Shown: positions 9,702 through 18,727 of the stretch, one piece after another
Layout: every line of letters begins with the position of its first letter
Numbering within the stretch: the stretch's first letter is position 1
Assembly: GCA_023807065.1 (NCBI GenBank)
Contig: JAJJLU010003581.1
Span: forward strand, 1 to 49,314
Reading direction: 5' to 3'
DNA from: Isotricha intestinalis
Lineage: Eukaryota > Ciliophora > Litostomatea > Vestibuliferida > Isotrichidae
Length of the DNA: 49,314 nucleotides
Made by a program: the position numbers and the translations under genes
Notes under the pieces: model-generated
Databases searched by the model: none
What the model was told of the DNA's origin: nothing
What the model saw: only the letters and a program-made list of their open reading frames with translations

Positions 9702-11276
9702 TTATTTTCCATCTTTATCTTCAATATTATTTTTTTGTTTAACATAATCCAACATAAAATCTTCATATTTAGGGTCAAAAATATTAATACAACCTCCAAA
9801 AGTATTTCTAATTACATATTTATTAATATCGTCACTTATCCATGCACTGATTAACATATCACCTTTATCATCATTATATCTTTCAAATTTTTCAAACAAA
9901 TAATTTTCTAATTTTTTAATCTCTTCTTGTTGACTTATAGCTATTAATCTTCCACTCCAACCTTCATTAATGCTTTTAATAGCAACTGTTTTAAATTTTT
10001 CATTTATTTCTAATTCTAAAGATAACATTTCTTCTGACATACAATCATAATTATCTTTCATTAATTTGTTTGAATTTTTTAAACTTTCCATAAAATTAAT
10101 TTTATCGCCTGTTAAAAATTTATGACTCATCAAAGCAACTTCTTCATATTCTTTTAAAATAAAATAAACTCTTTTATATAATTCAAAATCTTTAGTCATT
10201 AAAGAACCTTGATATCCTTTAATATCTTTTAATAAAGAATCAATATTTATATTTAATTCATTTAATTCATTTTTAATTTCACTTAAAGAATATTTTGTTT
10301 TTCTTAAATAAACATCCATTGATTTAAAAACACTTTCAATATTTCCAAATAAATTAATAAAACTTAAAATATCATTTGAATATTTTATTAGATCTTCCAA
10401 TTTAAAATCTTCTTTAAATCTTTTTAAAATTAATGATAAACCAATTCTCACTTCTACTTTTCTTTTATTCCAATATTTTGAAGATGAATAATATTTAATT
10501 GGTTCAGGACTAAAAGAATCAAAAATTAATTGATTTAATTGTTTATCTTCTCCAATAAATTCTTTTTGATGATAAGAATTTCCAATATTAAATCCTATAC
10601 AATTCTTTTTTAAAAATATTTTAAAATATAAATAAGAAGCATAATAATTAATATCTATACTTTTTAATTCTTCCAATGCTAATAATGTCATTTCATATAA
10701 AACTGTTTTATTAATATTTCCTTTTTCAATTAAAGAAGAATCATTTATATGAATTGAACATAAAATCATTCCTAAAAAAGCAGAAATAAAAACATCATTA
10801 TCTTCTAAATTTGTATTATTCATTGATAATAAAATATTTGCACCTAAATTTTCTTCATTTTTTACATTTTTTAATCCATTACAATATCCACTTATTAAAT
10901 AATCATCAAGAGTTAAATTTAAATTTTCAGAGTTTTCTTTTGAAATTGGTTGAAATGATGATATTGAATATTGTATTTCCTTAACACTATCAAAAAATTT
11001 TATATTTAATTGTTTAGTATTATTTTTACTATAAAGTATAATTAGGTCATTTTTAAGATTAGATATTATTTTATCATTAAATAATTTAGTGATATTATCA
11101 CCAAATAAAGTAACAGTATAAGGAACTCTAATAATTGAAGTTGGGTCTGAATGGAATATTTTAAAATAATTTGATCTTAAATCTTCATATAAAGGCTCAT
11201 ATATTTCTTCTATTTCTGTTTTTGGATATATTTCATCTAATTTTGTAACAATTTTTAAGTTTAAATCCAAATCCAT
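9702..11276 (-). CDS. Galactokinase-like (GHMP superfamily) protein, degenerate motifs
   Basis: A 524-residue protein whose architecture follows eukaryotic galactokinase / N-acetylgalactosamine kinase. It has an N-terminal galactokinase signature region (IIRVPYTVTLFGDN, where family members have a GRVNLIGEH-type sequence), a central region, SPEPIKYY, a helical stretch ending FELYKRVYFILKEYEEVA, and a C-terminal GHMP segment (INEGWSGRLIAIS; family GAGWGGC). The glycine-rich ATP loop (GGGLSSS type) and the GGMDQ-type active-site loop are not recognisable at the expected places, so it may be a pseudoenzyme or sugar sensor. Active enzymes phosphorylate galactose or GalNAc at C1. The gene is divergent from the giant repeat gene (141 bp between start codons). 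Stop is TAA. Confidence 0.75.
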   Translation of the reverse strand: MDLDLNLKIVTKLDEIYPKTEIEEIYEPLYEDLRSNYFKIFHSDPTSIIRVPYTVTLFGDNITKLFNDKIISNLKNDLIILYSKNNTKQLNIKFFDSVKEIQYSISSFQPISKENSENLNLTLDDYLISGYCNGLKNVKNEENLGANILLSMNNTNLEDNDVFISAFLGMILCSIHINDSSLIEKGNINKTVLYEMTLLALEELKSIDINYYASYLYFKIFLKKNCIGFNIGNSYHQKEFIGEDKQLNQLIFDSFSPEPIKYYSSSKYWNKRKVEVRIGLSLILKRFKEDFKLEDLIKYSNDILSFINLFGNIESVFKSMDVYLRKTKYSLSEIKNELNELNINIDSLLKDIKGYQGSLMTKDFELYKRVYFILKEYEEVALMSHKFLTGDKINFMESLKNSNKLMKDNYDCMSEEMLSLELEINEKFKTVAIKSINEGWSGRLIAISQQEEIKKLENYLFEKFERYNDDKGDMLISAWISDDINKYVIRNTFGGCINIFDPKYEDFMLDYVKQKNNIEDKDGK

Positions 11277-11417
11277 TTTTTTAAATATTTAAATTATTTT
11301 TTAATATATTTTTTTATCATATTTGAAATTAAAAATATAATTTATAATTATTTTTATAAAAAATATTATAATAACTGATATTAATAAATAATAATTATTT
11401 TTCATCTAATAAAAACA

Positions 11418-14400
11418 ATGACATCTAAAATTTCATCAAATCATAATGAAATATATAATGAAGAATTAATTGAAGGATTGCCAAAAATATTATTATCAGT
11501 ATATTCAAATGATGAAATCTTATATCAAAAATATTTTCCTAACACTGTCACATTCGGTGATTTAATTATAGATTTTGAGGAAAACATTAAAGATCCTCAA
11601 ATAAAAAATAAAATAGAATATAATTTCAAAAACAAAAAAATAAACAAAAAAGACAAAATTCTCAATATGAATAAAGTAGAAAAAAATGTAAAAATAATAG
11701 AAATAGACATATCATTAGAATTCACAGAATTATCTTTTCCAAAAGAAAAGAAAAAATTATTTCAAAATAAAATTTTAAAGCCAGAAATAAATCCATTATT
11801 TCACATAATATCATACTCTCCAAAAGAAAGTACTATAAATTTAGAAACATATTCTGAAAAAGATATAATAGAAAATTCCTTAAATGAATTTTCAACATCT
11901 TCTGCATATTGTAATTCTAATGATGCATTATATTTAAGTGGAGGTGAAATAAATGGTAAAGAAACTAATAATTTTTGGAAAATTGATCACACAAAAAAAA
12001 ATATACAACATTGTGAAATGCCAATTTGTAAAAGTAATCATTCTATGTTATTTATTCCTGATAAATATATTTTAATTGCAGGGGGAAAAAATAAAGATTG
12101 TTTAATTTATGATATAGAAAAAAAAATTTTTATTAAATGGGGAAATTTAAATGATATTTATTTAGAGCCTACTTTAATTCTTGATGATGATAATTGTGTT
12201 TATTGTTTAAATAAATTTGAAGGGGGAAAAAAAAGTTTTGAAAAAAGTGATTTGAAAAATTTTCCTTATTGGGCAAAAATAAATCCAAAAGTAATTTCAA
12301 ATCCTTTTGATTTAAAATTATTTAGTGCTGTTAAAAATTCAGATAACAATTTTATTTTATTTGGTGGAAATGAATTAGGAAAAAATAAAAAATGTTTTTT
12401 ATATGATGTTAAAAAAAATGAATTAAAAAATATTGATATTCCAAATGAGATAATTCAAATGAGTGACAAAAATTTTTATCCTATAAATAATTATATTTCA
12501 GTAAATATTCCAAATGATTTTAATGAAAATAAGGAACTTATATTATTAAATAATTTAAATCAAACAATAAAAAAAATACCTTTTGATATAAGTGAAGAAG
12601 AAAAAGTTATGAAAGATGAAATTCATTTTAAATGTCCTAATAATATTGGAATTGGCACATTTGGAATTAAAACTAAAATTAAATTAATTCCAGAAATTGA
12701 AGACAATAAATTTTCAGATGATGATGAAGAAATTGAAGAAAAAAAACCAGAAAATCGTGTTTTAAAAAATGCAAAAAAATTAATTTTTGGAAAACGTTTT
12801 AAAAAAGCTTTAGATAAATTAAGAAAAAATAATAATATGGAAGAAAAGATTAATGAAGAAAAAGAAGAAAAAATTGAAGAAATCAAAAATGAAGAAATTC
12901 CAAAAAAAAACAACAAATTTCTTGACTTAGCTAATGAAAAATTAAAGAATTTATCTCAAAAAGATAATAATTGGAATAGATTAGTGACAAAGGAAAAGAA
13001 AATTAAAAAAAGTTTAGATAGAGAGAAATTAAATAAAGATTTAGTAATTTTATCTATTCCTCAATTGAATAAAGAACAAACAAATTTAGATTTACCTTCT
13101 TTAGAAGAAGAAAATTTAGAAAGTAAAAATGAAGAGCCTATAATTGAAAAAATAGAAACATTAAAAGATGAAATAAATGAAAATGAAAAAAAGCCTGAAT
13201 TAATAGAACCAATTAAATTTCAAAGTATTAATAGAAAATTAAAAATACCATTAAGTGAATATAGTTATAATAAAGAAAGGAATATTCCCGATAAAGAAGT
13301 AATTCATTTGAATGTTAATAAAAATAAAGATTCTTTGTTGGAAATTCCAAAAGAAAAAATTCAAGAAAAAACTGAAGAAACTGATTTAAATAAACAAAAA
13401 AAATCAAAAGACAAAAACGATAATATATCAAATATAAATATAACAGGTAAATTTCCTGGAGTGGTTATTCCTAATAAAGAATCAATTGAAATTAAAGGTA
13501 CAATTCCAGGAATATCAACATCTAAAGAAAATGTTAATAAACCTGAAATTAATAATCAAGATAAAATTGAAGTTAAAGAAACTGAAATCATTGAAAACAA
13601 AAATAATAAAAAAAATGAGAAAGTCCATCATATTGAAATAAAGGAAGTTATTGAAAAAGAAGGAGAAGAAGAAGAAGAGGAAGAAGAAATTGAAACTATA
13701 ACAACAATTACCACTAGAAAGTTAAAGTCAAGTAAAAAACCAAAAGGAAAAAAAACCACTAAAACAACCACTGTTACTTCAACAATAACTAAAAGTGAAG
13801 TTAATGGGAAACCAGAAGAGATTGAAATAAAAGGAAATATTCCAGGACAAGTTTCTAATAATCAAGAAAAGAAAAATACCAAAAGTTCTAATGAAAATGC
13901 AAATGAACCAAAAGATAAAAAAAATGAAGAAAATATTCATTTAAAGGAACCAAAATTGAGTGAAAAAAAAATTGAAACATATGAAAAAAATCTTAACCAA
14001 AATCTTCCAAATGTTAATGAACCGATTGAAGATGATGAAGAAATTATAATTGATAATTTACCTAATGATGATGAAGAAGATGATTTTGAAGTAAATGAAG
14101 AAGATAATTTTGAAATTCCTATTTTATTAAATGATATTACAACTGAAGATATTAATGATCCAATTTATATAAATAAAATAAATACTTTACCTAATAATGT
14201 TAAGATTGAAGAAGTGAATGGAATAGTTAATGGTAAAAAAATAAGAATTCCAAGAAAAACTTATAAATTTCTTCAATTGAAAAGAGCAACAAATAGACCA
14301 AAAATAACCATTTACCATTCAAATGAAAATTCAAAAGATAAATCTAATAATAGTCCTTCAAAAGTTAAAGACAATAAGTATAATCCAGAAATTAATGAAA

Positions 14401-17400
14401 AAATTTCTGGTACTATCTCAGGAGTAAATAATGATGAAAAAAACACAAAAATTGATTCAAAAAATATAAATGATAAACCTTCAAATACTAATATAACAGG
14501 TACAATTCCTGGAGTTGAAATTACTAAAAAAGAAGAAGATAATAAAATAAAAGATAAACCTTCAAATGTTAATATAACAGGTAAATTTCCAGGAATTGAA
14601 ATTACTAAAAAAGAAGAAGATATTAATACAAAAGTTAATTATAACATAACAGGTACAATTCCTGATGTTGAAATTCCTAAAAAAGAAAAAGATAATAAAA
14701 AAAATGATAATACATTAAATATTAATATAACAGGTAAATTTCCAGGAGTGGTTATTCCTAAGAAAAAAGAAGAAGATAAAATAGATGATGAAAATAAAAT
14801 TGATGTAAAAGCTCCAAAATTAGAAATAAAAAATTCTGAATCTGAAATAAAAAGAAATGAAAATCCACCTATGACTGATATAAAAGGAATAATTCCAGGA
14901 AAATCAAATTTACAAAAAATAAATAATCCTAAAATTGATATAAAAGGAGAAATGAATAAGGAAAAAAATATAAATATTAAAAATGAATTAAATTCACCTA
15001 AAGGGGAAAAAATTAATGAGAATAAATTAGAAATCATTCCTGATAATTCAAAAGCAAAAGTTGATTTAAATATTAAAAAATCAAAGATAGACACTCCACT
15101 AATTCCATCAAATACATCTGATAGTAAAATTGAGCCTTCAATCAACACACCATCACCTAAATCAACACCTAAATTTAGCTATCAGAATAATTTGCTTAAA
15201 GATATTATTACTAGAGATATCGATGCTCCAATTGGATTATATAAAAAAAATTTACTTCCAGGAGATACAATAAAGGTTGAAGGAATTGAAGGTGAAATTT
15301 TAGGAGAAAAAATCCCAAAAAATAATGATACAAATAATAAAGAAAATGATATAAATGCAAATGTTCCAAATATTAATGTTTCAGGGAATATTCCTGGAAT
15401 AAAAGGACCAAAAGGTGATATTAATGTAGAAAAGTTAAATATAAATATTCCAAATGATAATATTAATACTCACAAAATTAATGAAAAAGAAAGTAATGTA
15501 AATCCTCCTAAAGTAAATGTTAATGAAAAAATTAACTCATCTAATGAAGATAGTAGAATAAATGATTCTTTAAAAATGAAGATAAATGAACCAAAGGTTA
15601 ATATGAAGATAAAAGAAGATTTAAATCCTCTTAATGTTGATGGTAAAGATTCTATAATAGATAAAAAAAGAGATTCAAATAATCCAAATATTGATATAAA
15701 ATCTTCAAAAGTGGAAATTGAAAAACCTAAAGTTGACATTATTTCTAAAGAAAATATTAATCAACAAAATGTTGATATTAAAGGATTAATTCCAGGAGTT
15801 AATACAAATAATAAAGATATTAATAATTCTAAAATTGATAATAATAAACCAAAATCAGAGATAAAAGAAAAAATAAACACTACAGAATTAAATATAAAAG
15901 GTTCCATTCCAGAATTAGATAAATCTAAAATAAATGTTAAGACACCAAAAGTAGATATAAAAGGGAATAATGAAAATACAAATGAAAGTAAAGCGACTAC
16001 ATCAAAGATAAATATAAATGCTCCTAAAGTAGATATTAAAGCACCAACAATTGATGTTAAAAAAGAAAAAGTAAATATACCTAAAGACAATTCTCATCAA
16101 TCAACAAGCGGTGATAAAACACCTAAAATAGATATAAATTCAGAAAAATTAGGAAAAAATGATAATTATAAAACTAATATTGATATTAAAGGAAAAGAAG
16201 GAAAAATTAATATATCCGGGAGAATTCCAGTAAATGAAGATATTAAGGAAGATAATAAAAAGTCTAATAATGTTACAAAACAAAATGAAGTAAATATTAA
16301 ATCTCCAGATATAACAGGAGAAATTAAAGGTGTTAATGCACCAAAAGTTGAGATAAAGACACAGAAAATAGATGTTAAGGGACCTAAAGTTAATATTAAT
16401 GAAGCAAAATCTGAAGTTAAAGACACTAAAAATATTTTACCATTAAAAGTAGATGTTAAAGCTCCAACAGTAGATTTAAATATTCCAAATGTCATTCCTA
16501 CAGTAAAAATTGAAAATAAAGGAAATATAAATAAAGAAAATAATCCAGAAATTAAGAATTTAAATTTACAAAATCCAAATATTGACACAAATAAAATAAG
16601 TTTAAAATCAAAAGGAAAAGTAATCCCTTCAAAGATAGATGATAATGTAAATTCAGAAAAAAAAGTAAAAGAAGGAGATATTAATATATCAGGTTCAATT
16701 CCATCAAAAACAGGAAAAGTAGATTTAAAGGTGCAGAAAAATGACTCAAACATTCCTAAATTTGATATAAAAAAAGATAAAAAGATCGAAATAAATCCCC
16801 CAAAAATTGATATTAAAGAAATTAAAGGAAATAATGAAGGTATGGTAGCTGCACCATCAATTAATATTAAAGCTCAAAAAGTAGATATTAATGTACCTAA
16901 AATAGATATTAAAAATGAAAAAAAAGAAAGAAAAGTCGATGATAAAGCACCGAAAGTTAATATTAACAATCCTAAAACAGAGACATCCAAAAAAGAAATT
17001 AACTCAAAAAAAATTAATATAAATGCTCCTAAAGTTGATAAACAAAAAATAGATATTAATTTACCAAAAACAGATAATATTAAGCCTACAAAAATTGATT
17101 TAAATCGACCTAATACAGATAATAATACATTAAAATTAGATGTCAAATCCCAAAAATTAGATATAAAAGCCCCAAAAGTCGATGTGAAACCACCAAAAAA
17201 TGAATTGAATCATCCAAATATTAATATTAAAGAACCTAAAAAAGAATTAAAATCATCAAAAATAGATTTAAATCCTCCAAAAGTAGAAGTAAAAGTTCCA
17301 AAAATTGAATATAATTCTCCAAAAACAAATAAAACAATTTCAAAAGAAATAAAACTTAAAGCTCCAAAGATAAATATTAAATCTCCAAAAACAGAAAATA

Positions 17401-18587
17401 AAAATCAAATAAATTTAGAATTCCCAGAAGAAGAAGAAGAGAAATTTATAATTATTCCAAAAAAATCAAAATTAATAATTCCAAAAGAAAAAAAAGATGA
17501 CAGTGAATTATCAATTAAAGCCCCTTTAATAACTTTAAAGCATGAAATAAAAGAAAACTCTCCTCGTTTATCATCTACATCCAAACCATTAAAAATAAAA
17601 TTACAAACACCAGAACTTTCAAAACAAAGAAGACCATCAGTTTCAAATCCAACAGTGCGTTCAAAAATAGGATTTGAAATGAAAAAAGAAGAAGCTCCTC
17701 AAGTTCAATTTAAACCAAGACTTTCATTAAGAAATCCTTCAAAAATAAAAAGAGAATTAAAATTAGAAGAAGCACCAAGAATTTCTATTAGAAATCCAAA
17801 TATGAATATTAGTAAATCAATTACTGAAGCTCCTAGAATTTCATTTAGATCAAAATCCAAAAAAGGCCCTGTTAAAATTTTTGGTTCTTCTGAGGTAAGT
17901 TATGATGATTATGAGAAAAAATTATCAAATGATATTAATAATAAAGATTATATTCATACTCTAACTCATTTAATGTCAATGGATATTAATGAACCTATTG
18001 ATTTATCAAATAATTATATCTCAGAAATTAAATATAATAAATATGGAGGTGTTGAAATAGGAAAACCAGATTATCATTTAAATTATGAAAATAGAGGTTT
18101 TGATTTTAATACTATTAATGAAAATGAATATAATAATTCAAATCAAATAGATAATAATTTAAATATAGAAAATGAAAACCTAAATAAAAAATGGAATGAT
18201 AAATTAAAAGGAAATTTTGGAGGAATAGAATATAAATTAGATGATGAACCTGGTGAATATATTATAGAAAAAAAAGAATATGGATATTTTCAACCAATAG
18301 AATATAATATTGACATTCCAAATGATTTAGAATCAATTCCAAATTCAAAAGTGAAAAATAGAGTTCATAATCCAAAAATAAAAGAAAATAATACTATTAG
18401 AAGAAGAAGAAGTAAAGTTACTTTACCTCCTGGTTTATCTTCTGCTGCTGTTATTATGCAATATACTAATAGACCTAAATTTCATGAAACTATTACTCAA
18501 CAATCTAATGCTGATTTACCTGTTGTTCAATCTTTTAAAGAAGAAATATTTGATTTAAATCTTCTTGCTGATTATGAAATAAAATAA
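11418..18587 (+). CDS. Giant 2389-residue kelch-like and AHNAK-like repeat protein
   Basis: One uninterrupted 7.2-kb reading frame. Residues about 165-350 contain kelch-like blades (LYLSGGEINGKETNNFWKID, YILIAGGKNKDCLIYDI, FILFGGNELGKNKKCFLYDV). Residues about 440-670 are lysine/glutamate-rich. From about 675 on, short motifs of type I-x-G-x-I/F-P-G-V recur a dozen or more times (ITGKFPGVVIP, IKGTIPGIS, VSGNIPGIKGPKGD). From about 1125 to 2005 there are dozens of APKVDIK/PKIDIK repeats resembling vertebrate AHNAK repeats, probably by convergence. A module of about 38 residues recurs at about 906, 1261 and 2182. The C-terminal region (about 2160-2389) looks more complex. Predicted role: a large scaffold at membrane or cortex; this is inference only. 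Start ATG follows an A-rich leader; stop is TAA. Confidence 0.9.
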   Translation: MTSKISSNHNEIYNEELIEGLPKILLSVYSNDEILYQKYFPNTVTFGDLIIDFEENIKDPQIKNKIEYNFKNKKINKKDKILNMNKVEKNVKIIEIDISLEFTELSFPKEKKKLFQNKILKPEINPLFHIISYSPKESTINLETYSEKDIIENSLNEFSTSSAYCNSNDALYLSGGEINGKETNNFWKIDHTKKNIQHCEMPICKSNHSMLFIPDKYILIAGGKNKDCLIYDIEKKIFIKWGNLNDIYLEPTLILDDDNCVYCLNKFEGGKKSFEKSDLKNFPYWAKINPKVISNPFDLKLFSAVKNSDNNFILFGGNELGKNKKCFLYDVKKNELKNIDIPNEIIQMSDKNFYPINNYISVNIPNDFNENKELILLNNLNQTIKKIPFDISEEEKVMKDEIHFKCPNNIGIGTFGIKTKIKLIPEIEDNKFSDDDEEIEEKKPENRVLKNAKKLIFGKRFKKALDKLRKNNNMEEKINEEKEEKIEEIKNEEIPKKNNKFLDLANEKLKNLSQKDNNWNRLVTKEKKIKKSLDREKLNKDLVILSIPQLNKEQTNLDLPSLEEENLESKNEEPIIEKIETLKDEINENEKKPELIEPIKFQSINRKLKIPLSEYSYNKERNIPDKEVIHLNVNKNKDSLLEIPKEKIQEKTEETDLNKQKKSKDKNDNISNINITGKFPGVVIPNKESIEIKGTIPGISTSKENVNKPEINNQDKIEVKETEIIENKNNKKNEKVHHIEIKEVIEKEGEEEEEEEEIETITTITTRKLKSSKKPKGKKTTKTTTVTSTITKSEVNGKPEEIEIKGNIPGQVSNNQEKKNTKSSNENANEPKDKKNEENIHLKEPKLSEKKIETYEKNLNQNLPNVNEPIEDDEEIIIDNLPNDDEEDDFEVNEEDNFEIPILLNDITTEDINDPIYINKINTLPNNVKIEEVNGIVNGKKIRIPRKTYKFLQLKRATNRPKITIYHSNENSKDKSNNSPSKVKDNKYNPEINEKISGTISGVNNDEKNTKIDSKNINDKPSNTNITGTIPGVEITKKEEDNKIKDKPSNVNITGKFPGIEITKKEEDINTKVNYNITGTIPDVEIPKKEKDNKKNDNTLNINITGKFPGVVIPKKKEEDKIDDENKIDVKAPKLEIKNSESEIKRNENPPMTDIKGIIPGKSNLQKINNPKIDIKGEMNKEKNINIKNELNSPKGEKINENKLEIIPDNSKAKVDLNIKKSKIDTPLIPSNTSDSKIEPSINTPSPKSTPKFSYQNNLLKDIITRDIDAPIGLYKKNLLPGDTIKVEGIEGEILGEKIPKNNDTNNKENDINANVPNINVSGNIPGIKGPKGDINVEKLNINIPNDNINTHKINEKESNVNPPKVNVNEKINSSNEDSRINDSLKMKINEPKVNMKIKEDLNPLNVDGKDSIIDKKRDSNNPNIDIKSSKVEIEKPKVDIISKENINQQNVDIKGLIPGVNTNNKDINNSKIDNNKPKSEIKEKINTTELNIKGSIPELDKSKINVKTPKVDIKGNNENTNESKATTSKININAPKVDIKAPTIDVKKEKVNIPKDNSHQSTSGDKTPKIDINSEKLGKNDNYKTNIDIKGKEGKINISGRIPVNEDIKEDNKKSNNVTKQNEVNIKSPDITGEIKGVNAPKVEIKTQKIDVKGPKVNINEAKSEVKDTKNILPLKVDVKAPTVDLNIPNVIPTVKIENKGNINKENNPEIKNLNLQNPNIDTNKISLKSKGKVIPSKIDDNVNSEKKVKEGDINISGSIPSKTGKVDLKVQKNDSNIPKFDIKKDKKIEINPPKIDIKEIKGNNEGMVAAPSINIKAQKVDINVPKIDIKNEKKERKVDDKAPKVNINNPKTETSKKEINSKKININAPKVDKQKIDINLPKTDNIKPTKIDLNRPNTDNNTLKLDVKSQKLDIKAPKVDVKPPKNELNHPNINIKEPKKELKSSKIDLNPPKVEVKVPKIEYNSPKTNKTISKEIKLKAPKINIKSPKTENKNQINLEFPEEEEEKFIIIPKKSKLIIPKEKKDDSELSIKAPLITLKHEIKENSPRLSSTSKPLKIKLQTPELSKQRRPSVSNPTVRSKIGFEMKKEEAPQVQFKPRLSLRNPSKIKRELKLEEAPRISIRNPNMNISKSITEAPRISFRSKSKKGPVKIFGSSEVSYDDYEKKLSNDINNKDYIHTLTHLMSMDINEPIDLSNNYISEIKYNKYGGVEIGKPDYHLNYENRGFDFNTINENEYNNSNQIDNNLNIENENLNKKWNDKLKGNFGGIEYKLDDEPGEYIIEKKEYGYFQPIEYNIDIPNDLESIPNSKVKNRVHNPKIKENNTIRRRRSKVTLPPGLSSAAVIMQYTNRPKFHETITQQSNADLPVVQSFKEEIFDLNLLADYEIK
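13440..17430 (+). repeat. Coding repeats of the giant protein (GxIPG and PKVDIK units)
   Basis: Nucleotide repeats underlie the protein repeats. For example, an ATAACAGGTAAATTTCC-type unit followed by TGGAGTGGTTATTCCT occurs near 13440 and again near 14727 with one or two changes, and related units lie between 14480 and 14760. Many short CCTAAAGTAGATATT-like units fill 15900-17400. Synonymous drift between copies suggests expansion by slippage or unequal exchange followed by selection on the protein. Confidence 0.75.
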
Positions 18588-18727
18588 AATAAATAATGAA
18601 AAATGAATTTTTATTTTTAATATTATTTCAATAATTTAAAAAAATTTAATTTAATAGACTTTAATGTTTTATAAAAATGATTTAAATAATAATTCTAATT
18701 TAACTTTTTATTAAATAATTAAATTAA

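Noticed and set aside
1846..11276. A membrane-traffic operon or co-regulated cluster
   Set aside because: Genes alternate strands with separate spacers, and trafficking genes are common in protist genomes; proximity alone does not support a system.
14639..17146. Several long minus-strand open frames opposite the giant gene (for example 14639-15148, 15470-15739, 16166-16753, 16874-17146)
   Set aside because: They mirror the repeats of the plus-strand gene: the antisense of Lys/Asp/Ile-rich codons gives Phe/Ser/Leu-rich low-complexity sequence with no domain.
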